Assembly: GCF_040054535.1 (NCBI RefSeq)
Contig: NC_090784.1
Location: 4,473,501 to 4,537,500, forward strand
Direction: 5' to 3'
DNA from: Antennarius striatus
Taxonomy: Eukaryota > Chordata > Actinopteri > Lophiiformes > Antennariidae
Length of the DNA stretch: 64,000 bases
Part shown: positions 1 through 12,700 of the stretch, piece after piece
Layout: each line of letters starts with the position of its first letter
Numbering within the stretch: position 1 is the first letter of the stretch
Program-made: the position numbers and the translations under genes
Notes under the pieces: model-generated
Databases searched by the model: none
Seen by the model: only the letters and a program-made list of their open reading frames with translations
Told to the model about the DNA's origin: nothing

Positions 1-300
1 GACCAAATTCAGAGCACTAGCATCATCAGACGTGTCCAAAAAGATTTCTCTAGTCCTCGGTGTCATCGTCACACATCAACCAACACGACTGCTGACATCG
101 TTCTTCATTATAACAAATAAGACTACAGGACTCGCGGATTGCATTAAATGTTCACATTGATTTATGACTTTAAAGATTTGAATCTACATAATGTTCAGTT
201 GACAACTTGTTGACTTAATCTCTTCTGTCCATCTTTTCCAAATAATTTTTTGACAAAATCCAAAATATAAAATGCACAGCCTTATCGTTTGAGTCAAGGG
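1..300. other. Left edge, no gene seen
   Basis: AT-rich intergenic DNA. I see no splice-bounded coding segment, RNA gene or recognisable repeat. In other vertebrates baalc lies upstream of fzd6, but no baalc-like coding sequence is visible here. Confidence 0.5.
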
Positions 301-605
301 GGTGGCAGTAGTTCAGTCCACTAGGGCTTGTGCTGGGGACCAGGGGGTGGCTGGTTCAAGGCCCATGTGGACCAAATAATTTGGCGCGTGAACTGGCAGT
401 GGAGAGGGGCCAGTTTACCTCCTTAGTACTGCTGAGGGGCCCCTGAGCAAGGCACAATCCCCTTACTAGGTGCTCTTTGGGCGCAACGCAAAGTTAGCTG
501 TCTGCTGCTCTGCTTCCCACAACTGTCTGAGGAGGGACGGACTAGAGTGGACAAATGATTTCCCCTACGGGGGATGAATAAAGTTGATTTCTTCTTCTTT
601 CTTCT
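301..605 (+). mobile_element. tRNA-derived SINE, copy 1
   Basis: The head looks like a degenerate RNA polymerase III promoter: A box TAGTTCAGTCC at 309-319 and B box GGTTCAAGGC at 353-362. The body contains CTGAGCAAGGCA. The 3' end has a short GC-rich hairpin-like stretch, then ATGAATAAAGTTGATTTC and a (TTC)n tail. The element at 34005-34204 shares the same head, the same GAGCAAGGCA core and the same AATAAAGTT tail, so both belong to one family. I found no clear target-site duplication. Family assignment (fish tRNA SINE with an L2/CR1-like tail) is from recall. Confidence 0.7.
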
Positions 606-3379
606 TCTTCTAAATCATCCTCATCTTATTTCCATTACACCCAAACAATAAGGTGGAGAAGTTCCGCCCTAAACTCCGACCACATAGCAATGAAATAGAG
701 AAAATGACCTTCAATGTCACAAACAAGTTGCCCATAGGCTCCTTGTAGAGAAATCACTAAGGCTAGTTACCTGAGGCTGGGTTCAGAAGGCATGCCCCTG
801 GACACAGGACGTGGAGATGGGGGTGCAGGTGGAGATGTTCTATGTGGCTCCAGAGGACTGCAGTCTCCTCACTGGGAACAAACATCAGCCTGATGGGGCA
901 GAGCAGCACATGTCAGCATCACTCAGCCCATCTCCCTGACCCGGCCACGTTGTGACAACCCCCCCGTGTGATGTGTGAATCCACCAGTCCCTTCGCTCGC
1001 ACACACTGCTCTTGATTTGACAACGCCTGTGTGTGTGTTCTTTCCAAGCCCTTTTCATTTGCAGCACAGCGACTGTCGCAGACAGCATCACTTCAGGGAG
1101 GGAATAAACAACCTAAGCACCTTTCATAACAAGCCGGTGGTCCAGATTACACCCAGTCCCCCGGTGTAGACTATCTAGTCATAATGTGCTACACACCTGA
1201 ATCAGATACCCCTTCCTGTCTCCTGTGAGATAATACCCAGCAGCCTGAGGGGGGATACAGAGGGCATTGCAGATACACTCTGGAGCCAATGCTGTTCTGG
1301 GGACCCTGACTGAAACCCATATTCTTGAGCTGCCTGTGGACCTCTGTGGTCGGTCCAGACAGTGTGTGCATGGGGTTCACCTTAAGTGGACGATGGGGTA
1401 AGTGCACCGCTGGCTCGCCTCGAGTGTCATCCCCAGCCAGATATGCTGTAGGTATTGATCTGTGGATGACTGACCTTCAGACACAGCCTCAGGCAATTTC
1501 TACTGGCTGAGTGGGAGAAGGAGCCCAGACACGCTGCACACATGACATAGCTTATTGGCTTTTAATACTGCAGTGGAACTCAAGCAAATGCACTAAACCA
1601 TGTCTGTGAATTGCATTAGCAGGATCAATCGGAACAGATACTCCATTGCTCTTAATTTCTCTCTATTTATTTATTTATTTTTGGTCATATCTCTGTTTGA
1701 ATCCATGCTCTAACTATGTGTATCATACTAAGTTTTGCTTCTTCACCTCAATAGTTTCAACACACCTTGTCTCCTCTACTTAAGGCAGGGGAAAAAAATC
1801 CAATCTTTGTGGCTTCAGGAATGATTAGAGATGTCCGCAGGGTGGGTGTATTTGGGACAATCTCAACAAGTAGGCCATTGTTCCCTGAAATACCATCGTA
1901 ATCTCCTGACTGAAAACAAGCACCCTGGGGAGCGAAATGTTGTCTTTCACCCATCAGACGGAGCTGGGATCTACCCAGGAACTGAACTTGACCAGAAGGA
2001 TGAAGGTTTGGGTTGCCAGATGAGCAGACACCACCAGCGTTACCTTTCACTTTCTAAAAGCTCCCAGCTGTCAAAAGGTCTCCTAGCAACAGCCCAGAGC
2101 CTCCGTCTGCGGGGACGGGAAGCAGCCTTTCGAGCAGAATAATAACCCTGTTGCATCCTAAACCAACATTTCGATTTTATTTTTTTTTTAAAATGTACTG
2201 AATTCGATTCTTGTTTTAACCCCTTGCGAGCTTACCTCATATGAATTCGTCAGGGGACAATTCCTTCCTCTCCGTCGGCGTCTCGGTAACTCTCTGTCAT
2301 TTGATGTCCGAGAATGTTTCTTATAAATCCACGGCGTGTGGAGCGCAAAGGAGAGCAGACGAGCTCAGTTATCACGGACTCTTTATTGGTTACACTGTAG
2401 CACCCACATTGTCACATTGTAACCCCTCCTCTCCACGGCAGTCACATGAGTGTGGACACAGAGGAGCTGCAGCGCCCCCTCGTGGTGTATTTGGACAATA
2501 GCGTGTACCCAGTTACTGTATATGGACGGCAAAACAGCAGGAATCATCGCAGGATCTCGATATAGAATGTAATTTATTACATTAAAAAAAGAAACAGAAT
2601 TAATGATGTCACTGCAATGTGACACTGTGCTGCTCTAAGAAAAAACTAGCTCTCAAAGCACCAGTAGTGTTACCTGTATAAACATACTATATATGATTTA
2701 CCTTATATTTATATATTATTTATAAATTTCCTTTAATGATAAATAAAGATTAACATTTTTAAATAATATTTGAAAAATTAAATAACATCCAATTTGTAAA
2801 CTGTAGTCTGCGATTCTAAAAACATTGATACTTTCCCCCCCCAAAATCTCTGTGGCTATATGACCATTAGCTGCAAGCTGACCTTTTCTCTTTTTATTAT
2901 AGGACAGCACTTTCAACTGATATGTATGCGAAAAAAAATATTTACATGAAGGTCAGGAAAAATAAGGAAAATAATGTTAAGAAGATGACTTTCTTAAACA
3001 AAGAATAAGACAAAATTTTGACACAGTTTTCACCCAAACCCTTCCAAAAGCCAGTTTTACCATCGTCTGGTGTGGAACTGGGATTGTCCTTTAGTGGGAC
3101 AGGCTTCACCTCTCATGTGCACTCATGCTACGTTCATGTACTCTGCGTCAATCTACGACTCTACAACAGCTGGTTTCTTCAAGGGTCAGTAGATTGTGTT
3201 GAGATCTTATTTTTATCATTAATAATACAATACAATACAATTTTTTTAGTTGTTTTTAACACAAAAATTGGGATCATTTCCCACGAGGATTTTTCCCATG
3301 CATGATACTGCTGGAGTTTGATGTATAACAACGTAGTTATAAAGCACTCACGTCTGTTCCTAAAACAACTGGGGCACGT
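606..3379. other. Intergenic DNA upstream of fzd6, no gene seen
   Basis: Open reading frames here are short, overlap on both strands and lack splice sites or family resemblance. 2700-2960 is strongly AT-rich. Nothing supports a gene or a named repeat. Confidence 0.45.
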
Positions 3380-3546
3380 CCTACAGCACCTGAAGCCATC
3401 TTCGCTTCCAAACAGGAGCCATAGCGGAGGAGACGAGCAGACTGAGACGGAGCCTGTCGCAGGAAACACTCCACCAAATCCCCCTCAGAATACTCTAACG
3501 ACCATTTATGTAGTCAGCTGTTCCACGAACTCTTAGACAGTCCGGG
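3380..3546 (+). other. fzd6: Possible fzd6 5' untranslated first exon
   Basis: A moderately GC-rich stretch ends in a good donor, CCGGG|GTGAGT, with GT at 3547-3548. The next plausible acceptor, TTTTTGATCCAG, ends at 6368, just before the fzd6 start exon. Frizzled-6 genes commonly have an untranslated first exon. The left border is a guess and there is no transcript evidence, so this is an inference from splice-site quality and position only. Confidence 0.3.
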
Positions 3547-5822
3547 GTGAGTGTTTATATTTCGCATTTTGTGTTCTTACTATAGTTTGATAACTTTGTT
3601 GTACTGGAGTTGTTTCGGGCCTCCGTTTCATAGCAGCTACCGAGGCAGGCGTCTGTACTGTAATTTATCCCCGCGTTTAGCGTCTAATTTACGGGGGGGA
3701 AAAAACGATTAACCTGTTACTTGGTTATTTTGGGGGACTTTAAAATGTGTTAGTAACTTATTAATTATAATTTTACTAACAAGTACATGACTACTTTTAC
3801 GCCAAAGCGTGTTTTGTTGGTTAAGTCTAACACCTGCTTTGCTAACTTTTACCCTTTTTAATCAGTGCTAATAGGCTAATGGAACGTAATGCTAATGTTA
3901 GCTGCTTCATCGATCTGTCTCCTCACTAGCGACAGAATTCACAGACGATTGCTTTCATTATAAATGCATGTGGTAACACTGAGTAAACTACAACCACAAA
4001 TGATAAACAGCAGATGATCATGATTAGGAAATCCGGCTCATGTAAATAAATAAGCTCTGTTCTGAAAGAATGTGTCTTGATGGTGATTAATGAATATTTA
4101 ACACTATTTTATACATCATGCACATGTTTTTGGGTACAGTACTGAATAAGATCAGAACTGATTTCTAAGCCTAGTATGGACCTTTGTAACCCCTTTTTAC
4201 CTTCTTGTATTGTTACTGCCATTACTAGTGGCAAGTCAGACATTCAGAATTCTTAGTGTTGCAGCTTAATGTGGAGTATGAAAATGTGCATCAACAAGCT
4301 GAGACTCATTCTACTGAATCACCTTGGGTATTTAGCATTCCCCACCCAAAGCAAATGAACGCTCTGGAGGTTTTCATGAGAGATTGACTGGATTTTAATC
4401 TCCAACTCACTGTGTCTCTAAACGCTGCTTGTTAAAACTGGCGCCCTGGGACCTCAAGGACCTGTAGGGTTCACGAATAGATATTGGATCATTTAATTTG
4501 CTGCGTTCGATTTGTCTGCAGCAGCACAGCTTGTATTTTGCTTTGATAACAAGGCGTTATCCTTTTCCTGCTCTGCAGTACTCTGCCAGGCTAAAAGCAA
4601 AAAGAACTACCTGGAAAATGTTGTGAGGTGGGGATGTTGGTGACACGAGTTCCTGAACTACAGTATGTGTTGTGATTCAAAATGAACCTCAGGAGATTCT
4701 TTTCATTATGTAGATGACATTTTTCACTCCAGTAATGGATTCTCTCTACTTTGAAGTACAGTATGCTGTAGTTTGTATGTAAGTCTGATCCACAAAATAT
4801 TCTAAAAGTATTATAACTACTCAATGCCAAAAAAAATTCTGCTACTTTCAATATTTTGTATTGTCATTACATTATTACTACTCACATATTAATGTAAAAG
4901 CAAGAAAAATCTTTCTATTTTTTGGTTCAGGCATAGTTAAGGTTGTTTTTATTTTATCTAGTGCTGTAAATAATGATGATTATGTTTATGGGTTAAGCTT
5001 GGCTGTTCATTCTCCTGATTTAATCATTTGTAGATATTCATAAAATACTGTGATGACTAATGCATTCACAAAGTTAAGGTTAGAGGCAAACTGAAATGCT
5101 GCCAGTGTCTAAAATCATTTCACCCATAGTAAAATTCATTCATTCATCATCTTTGATTACAATCATCTCATCTTCAGTCACTTATCTGAATTTGGGTCAC
5201 GGGTTACACTGGAGCGTTATACTGGGCTTGCACTAGGAGGTAGTATGACTAAGCCACTGTGGCTCAGTGTAAAAGAGTTGAGCAAGCCACAAAAAGCCAC
5301 ATTCTGTGTCCAAGACAGTGGCGCAGTGCACGGACAACCGACGCTCGTGGCGGGGGGCATGGGGGGGGGGTGGGGGTTGGGGTTGTTGTCCTGCATTCTG
5401 GTGCATTCTGAGGACAAAATCTTCTCTTCAGTTTACCTACAAAAATACACTGAAGTCGACAGTTCAACTAACTTTATTTCTGTCCTACTTTATGCAGGTA
5501 TGAATGTGAGATTCAACAATTGAAAACTTGCATTCACTATGTGAAGATGCAGTCATACAAAATATTACTCAATGTTTACTTGTAAGTTTTATTTAGACTA
5601 GAAGACATTTTAACTTTGACCACCACCAACACCATTGGTATGCCATAGTTTATTTTATTGTAGTTTTTTTTAATTCAACATGATTTTTCATTTCAATTTA
5701 AAAAGGTATGTAGAATATATAAAACATTATTTTGTTTTTCATTGGATGAGAGGAGGTCATGACCCGAGTGCATATTTAATGATCGGCAGCGTTCAGGTCA
5801 CTTCGGCTATTTCCGTCGGCAT
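3547..5822. other. Possible first intron of fzd6, little structure
   Basis: AT-rich DNA without a gene. It contains a G-run near 5351-5376. A faint fish-repeat-like phrase (GGGTCACGGGTTACACTGG) lies near 5194, too degenerate to assign. Confidence 0.4.
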
Positions 5823-6014
5823 GCGGAAATAGCGGCACTAGCGCCGCTCGCTAGCGGAAATAGTGAGCGCCGCTCGCTAGCTGAAATTGCGAAAGCCGCT
5901 CGCTAGAGGAAATAGCGAAAGCCGCTCGCTAGCGGAAATAGCGAAAGCCGCTCGCTAGAGGAAATAGCGAAAGCCGCTCGCTAGCGGAAATAGCGAAAGC
6001 CGCTAGCGATCGAC
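5823..6014. repeat. 26-bp minisatellite with alternating variants
   Basis: Six complete head-to-tail units of exactly 26 bp start at 5843, 5869, 5895, 5921, 5947 and 5973. Partial units lie on both sides (5823-5842 and from 5999). Each unit opens with GCCGCTCGCTAG. Units 3 and 5 continue AGGAAATAGCGAAA while units 4 and 6 continue CGGAAATAGCGAAA, so the last four units form a 52-bp dimer repeat. Each unit contains the palindrome-rich core CGCTAGCG or its variant. There is no spacer between units, so it is not a CRISPR array. It lies about 350 bp upstream of the fzd6 start exon. Confidence 0.95.
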
Positions 6015-6368
6015 AAAGTTTTAAGTTTTAGCCTTTTTTTCGTAAAAATAAGAACAACACTGGCTACACAGTCTAAAAACCTTGTAGCCAATCTGGAATT
6101 GACTTCACCTATGGCGAAGTGGCGAATGGCTAGCGCAAGCCCAGTTATAGCTGACAATGGGTGGGAGGCTGCGTACACATTAGGCAGGTCACCAGTTCAT
6201 CAAAATTTACAAGACAGTAAATGAAATCATACAAGCAAAATCCAATATTTTGCCCAGAAGGTTAGATCTAAATGTAACACTGATGTAAAGTATACATACA
6301 TCAGATTTACCCATGAGCGTATAAAGTGCTTCATTTTGAGCGATGTGTAATTTTTATTTTTGATCCAG

Positions 6369-6587
6369 GGTCACATGCTGAGCAGTGATGGGAGGGTTTT
6401 ACCTGCTGCAGTCCCCATCAGCTCCTCTAAGATGATTCCAGGACACGTGACATGTAGATGACCGAATGAGAGAAAAGGAGCCAACCTCTGGACCAAGACA
6501 TCCACAAGCTGAGCCAAAGATTGACCTCTTCTATTTAACAAGGCCAAAAAACCCCACACACATACCCACTCTTAATCCGCCGTAATC
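6369..6587 (+). other. fzd6: fzd6 5' untranslated part of the start exon (likely)
   Basis: Follows a candidate acceptor ending at 6368 and runs directly into the fzd6 start codon at 6588. There is no coding continuity upstream of the ATG, consistent with leader sequence. Confidence 0.4.
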
Positions 6588-6773
6588 ATGCTGATGCCAG
6601 GAACACTGTGGGTGTGCCTGGCTCTGATGTGGGGTGTCAGCTGCAGTGCCCACAGCCTGTTTACCTGTGAGCCCATCAGAGTGCATCGCTGCTTTGGAAT
6701 GTCGTACAACATGACCTTCTTTCCCAACATGATGGAGCACTATGACCAAGATATTGCAGCCAGCAAAATGGAG
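6588..6773 (+). CDS. fzd6: fzd6 coding exon 1
   Basis: 62 codons, ending in phase 0 at GAG|GTGAGT. Encodes the signal peptide and the start of the cysteine-rich domain, including the NMTFFPN segment with an N-glycosylation sequon. Confidence 0.95.
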
Positions 6774-9700
6774 GTGAGTGTTCCTTCGATCACAGAAATC
6801 ACTTTGCTGATGTACTTTATTTTGATAAAATTTTATATAATGTATTTATTGAACCATGCTGTGGGTGTGAGCAATATTTGAGTAAGCCCCAAAAAAGTTT
6901 TCAAATTCTAAATTTTGAATTCTAGAAGAATTTATAAATTTTACAAAGAACATATTGCATATCACAGAATAAAGTGAGAGTGAACTTGTATTGAACTTCA
7001 GTGATTACTAGAACACACTAATTCACAACATATGTGCAAAACTTGTTTGTAATTTCATGTCTTAAAACCTCTACATTAAGTGGTTCAGTAGCTGCTGACC
7101 CTCCTCATTAGTGTCGGTTTCCACGTTTTCATTCATTAGTTATCATTGGTGTATGATAGAGAGGCTTCCTTTCCTCAGAAGGAACAATTACAAGTCAAGT
7201 CACGTTTGAAAATAATGAGCATCATCTGAAAGTAATTGAAAGGATTAGCACTATTATTGGTGCTGTTACCGGCTCTGGTCTGTAAATGTCAGTGTGTCAG
7301 CTGTCAGCCGTGCATATTGAATGAACCATGATTAGCATTTTGTAACAGTCATCAAGACACTCATAACTTACCAGCCACAGTTCGTGCACAAATCACGTCT
7401 GATTGTTCTAGAGCAGCTGTTGATGGCACATTGTTGTGAATAAGAGATCAATGAATCTGCACGCATGGCTTTGAATTCTCAACTTCGGAAACAAAGTTGT
7501 AAATATTCTACATCATTGTCATATTTTAAATGACTGGCTGTGAGTGTGGAATGTAAGAGGGAGCATCGTGCTGGAAGTTTTAATGAATGAAGGTTGAAGA
7601 GCATATCTTTTTATAGCGAGACTTGTGAGGGTTTAAATAACTCTCTGTGAGTTGTTTACCAAACTACGAATTATGTTATTTGCGTTTCATGCTGTCTCAT
7701 ATTAAAAGGTTTGAGGGCTGTCCCTACAATGAGGACATCATTTGTTCGGTGACACACTTTTTACTGTAGTGGTTTCAGTTCAATTGGTTCAGAGCAATTT
7801 GGAACATATACAGCTCCATGTTGGAAAATCTCTTTAAAAATGCTACCATTCATTACAAAGAACCCTTCAGGGGGAAGTCACTCTGTTTTCACTCTTGTTT
7901 TCTCAACTTCATATTAAAAGAAATGAAGGAGATGCAGAAGATTCACACTGGTGTCACTGTCTGTGGAGTGTGAAGTGACGTGAGATTTTAAAGATCAAAG
8001 AAAGGTTTAACTTGAGGTGCCATCAACCCTTTATCATGGAAGAAATACAACCTCGACAAGTTTCATTGTGTAAAGTATTTCACAATGAAGTAATACAAAC
8101 TGCACTTTTAATATTAACTAAAGGTAAAGCTAAATAAAGTTAGATCATTGGTTAGCTTTACTTCCTAGATTTTTCTCTCTGGTGAAATTATGGGTAACAT
8201 ATCGGCTAGAGCTGCAGTATGTTTAAGTGTTTATGGCACACGACCAATAGGGATGCTTGTGTCTAATTTTGTTGTCATTAATATGTAGTATTTGATACAA
8301 TGAAGGCCATTTTTACTTTTCTATTCTATTCCATTCTATTCTATTGTTGAAAATCTATTTATGTTAGGATTTTTATGATATTTATGATTTGCTCCAATCT
8401 AAGAAACTGACAGTGCGTGTCCTTACAATGTCTTTTGTAAAATGAAAGTTTGAGCATAGTTTCCCATAATGTGTTGCATCAAAAGATTTTAACTTTTTAA
8501 AAAATCTTCATCACAATTTATATTTTCTTTATACAAAGCATTACTGGGCTTGTTTTTCCAACATGCCTTTGGATCAGCAGCGGTCTCAGGTTCTGTGCTT
8601 GTTTTATTCTCTATCCTGGCATTCCTGAAGCCCAGGACAGGTTTGGGTTACACACAATTGGTGTAAGAGCATCAAGCATGAACAGTAATCTGTCGGAGAA
8701 GCCTTTTGTGAGGCGTCTGGTGAAGGACGAAGGCTAGCAGGTACAGGCTTTTTGTCACAGCATACTTAGCCACGGGCAAGTTCATCGACTTTGTAGTGAG
8801 GAGCCTTTGATTTCTGGAGGAAGGGGAGGGACACACCCAGTCTCACACAAAGCCTAGCCTGCATACCACAATGAGTATTCTCCCTGTTAATCACTCACTC
8901 ATTTTCTGCCTGTATACAGTTTTACCTCCAAGGTTCTGTATCCCAGGTGACAGCCTCACACTCTGGCCTTTAGTCAACATTACATACTAGAACTCTGCCT
9001 GAAAGCAGCAGTGATTTATTATAACGCTCTGATGCCTGAATTAAGTAGACTTATGCATATCAGTAGGATTTTCCGGAGGAGAGTTGTTCTGCTGTTATCC
9101 CAGACTCCACCTTTGTTTGACAGCATTTGAAACACAAATGTTTGAATGAACAGTACAAAGAGCATCGATAGGTTTTACTGCAAAGGACCAAGACCACTTG
9201 ACAGTCTTAAAAGTTTGAAAAGTGGTGTCTTTTTAGCCCTTTTTTGTCCTTTTTCTCTCAAATTCTCTGCTTAGCAGTGAGAGCGAATCAGCTTGACTTT
9301 GCCACTAACCCTTGTGGAGGGTGTCTGAAATGAGGGCAGTTTTTACAGTAACTGTGCCGTAAAGCATAATGGTCAGATTGTTGAGCAACGGACGGCTTAC
9401 TGAGAAGGATTCCTGGACCTCCAAGAGAAACAAGGAGGCTTACTGTCAAAGGAGGCGAGGCCAGTGCCCCAGAGACACGGGCCTACTTCCAGGCTGGATT
9501 TCATGCAGTAAATCATGGACTGTGTTGAAGTGTGCTAGTGTGTGTTTTGTGTACAAATATTAACATTATAGACTGATGTAAGTCTGCTCGTGTATGTTGG
9601 CCTGATAATATTGGCGTGTTGACCTTGCTCCCCTTCCTCTTGGATAGTTTCCATTCCTACCTTGACCGTAAGGCAACTAGCATGGTGGGAGACTCCACCC

Positions 9701-12700
9701 ACCCATTGCAAACCCTCTTCAACCATCTTTGAAGAGTTACCAATGTCCATGTCTGCTCCAGCAGACTGCAGGATGCTGAACTCTCTCTGCTCTGCCTGAA
9801 ACCGACGGGACAGTAACTCACAAGTTCCAGATCCCAAACTACAAAAATGGTTTCAATAAACAAATGTGCTACCACACACATTAGACTTGTTTTTAATTGC
9901 AGAAATCCTTATGTTAGTGCTACTATCCAGATGGAACCGTAAATATTGTGTTATACATTAACATTACACTGTCAACAGTTACGTACATTCCAGTCTTCCT
10001 GACCTGTCATTGTGTGTTTCCAAAAGTCCATTCACTCATTTCCTGCCACCTAGACCACATTCCCCACCGTTCAGTCTCCGAACTCCTGACCAGTGTGTTG
10101 ACATGATAGTCCGACCTTCCCCACCAGTGAATGGGTCTTTTTGTTTGGCTCTGTAGATCTCTGCAGAGCTACAAAATTAAGTTATTACTTAATGCAAAGC
10201 AGTAGTTACCAATATTTATTTATTTATAAGTCAGAATTTATTAAATTATTTAATTGAATTAATTAAAAGTAATTTATTCATAAATTTATTTCTTTGTGAG
10301 CCCCTAAAATGGAGCAAAATCAGCTTGTGAGTCATAATTAAAACCTCTGTCTGTTAATGAGCTGTTATGAAGACAAATCTTAAAATGATCTTGTATTTAG
10401 CAATAACAGACTGGAAACTAAAAAATACACAAATGGAAGCAAAAAGATTGATCCCTTTTGGCACATTAGGTTTATTGCCTAAATCTACTTTTTATCAGCT
10501 GTTTGCAAGAAACAAATCAAGAACAGTCAAACTAACACTGCACTACAAATTTGAATTTTTCCATATATAACACAATATGTCACTTCTACTAACTACAGCA
10601 GTTTTTAAGTGATTCACTTCTTAATGACAAGTATTTCTGGTAGAGATTAGCTGCTTTTTTACTGTTACTGCCTCCTGAGGAATCTTAGCCCATTCCTCAC
10701 GAAAAGTTTTTAATTCTGGATTATATCTCTGGATTATTTGACACATACACCTTCTTCAAGTCTCACTTGAGATTTTCTTTTGGGTTCAAGTCAGGTGACT
10801 CTAATGGGGACTCTAGAATGACCCCTGACCTCCACTGAAATCATCATGGTCATTGTTCTTTAGGAATGGGATCCCGTTTAAATTCATAAAGAAACTGCTA
10901 CTTTGGCCTGTTTTCCAGTGATGGGTTGTATCTTTCAAAGTAATTCTATAATTTTTCAGACTGCTGTTATCTTCTTGAAATGATCCCAGAAAATAAACAT
11001 CAAGCATGGATCACAGCATCAAGTCAATAAGGTGTTAACTTTTCTCCCTGTCTCCAGCCTTTCATGCCCCTGGCAAATCTGCACTGTTCTCCAGAAGTTC
11101 ACCGGTTCCTGTGCCAAGCTTTTATCCCACAATGCACTGAGGAGAATTTCGTGGTCCGTCCATGCAGAGAGCAGTGTGAGGCTGTCCTCTCCGACTGCCA
11201 CGAAAACATTCGGATTTTTGGTATCGTCTGGCCTCCTGAGCTGCAGTGTGAGAAGTAAGAAACCATTATTGATTGACATGCTGCTAGAGAGCAACCATTG
11301 ATATCTGATCAGCACATTAAAAAACAAGTTTTATCTCCTCACTAGATTGGACTCGTGTAGTTTTATTGATGGCTTGACACCCGCCACCACACCAATGACC
11401 TCATTGGCTAAGAGGGACCTTGGCTTCTGGTGCCCGCTGCAGCTGAAGACCAAACCCGGTCAAGGATCATCGTTTTTGGGAACCCCGGACTGTGCCCCGC
11501 CTTGCTCCAACATGTACTTCAAACCTCATGACATTGAATTTGCAAAGTGCTTCATTGGAGTATGCTCCATCGTCTGCTTGGGCGCTACGCTCTTCACCTT
11601 CCTCACTTTCCTCATCGACGTCAAACGTTTCCGTTACCCAGAGCGCCCTATAATCTTCTACGCAGTCTGCTACAGCTTCGTCTCACTCATGTACTTCATT
11701 GGTTTCCTGCTGGGGAACAAAGCAGCCTGTACAGAAGCAGCTCATCCTACCGGTGTGGATACTGTGGTGCTGGGCTCTCAAAGCAAAGGCTGCACTCTGC
11801 TGTTTATGCTGTTGTACTTCTTCTCTATTGCTGGTATTGTATGGTGGGTCATACTCACCATCACCTGGTTCCTGGCAGCTGGACCCAAGTGGAGCTGTGA
11901 GGCCATAGAAAAGAAAGCGGTATGTTTCTTATCTCAAAAATGCAAATGCACAGTGACATCAGGCAGAATCATTATGGATGCTGTTGACCATGACGCTCTC
12001 TTGTGTGCTCTGTGTTCAGGTGTGGTTCCACTCTGCAGCCTGGGGTATTCCTGGTGCACTAACAGTCATGCTGCTGGCGTTGAACAAAGTCGAAGGGGAC
12101 AACATCAGTGGCGTTTGCTTTGTGGGGCTCTACGACCTGGATGCCCTGCGTTACTTCGTACTAGCTCCTCTGTGCGTGGGCGTCATAGTCGGCCTCTTCC
12201 TCATCCTGGCAGGAATAGTGTCTCTCAACCACGTCCGGCAGGTCATTCAGCATGACGAGCGCAACCAAGAGAAGCTGAAGAAATTCATGATCCGTATCGG
12301 TGTGTTCAGCTGCCTTTACCTGGTCCCGCTGGTCACCCTGTTAGCCTGCTACACCTACGAACAGAGTCACCGCAGCACCTGGGAGAACACCTGGATCAAC
12401 GACCGCTGTCAGGAGTACAGCATCCCCTGCTCCTACAAGGTAGCTGAGCTTCATTCATTCGCTGAAGGTGTTCTACTTCAGTCTGCAGTTTGTTCGGCTT
12501 GAGTATTATTAGAGAGTTGTGGATTTGACGCTCAGAAAGAAAAAAAGTCTCCAAAAGCCCTGAGATTCTAAATAGATTTTAAAAAGGTCTGATTTTCTAA
12601 ATCAGTAATTGCTTAAGTTAGTTTACACACACATCTGTTCACCAGGGTCTTACGTAAGTGTGTTTGTGTTTCAGACAACAGAATACGACCGGCCTGACCT

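Noticed and set aside
5823-6014. CRISPR-like array
   Set aside because: The 26-bp units abut directly with no spacers, and the setting is a vertebrate genome; it is a minisatellite.
1-6368. baalc coding exons expected from synteny
   Set aside because: No Baalc-like N-terminus or core could be read on either strand.
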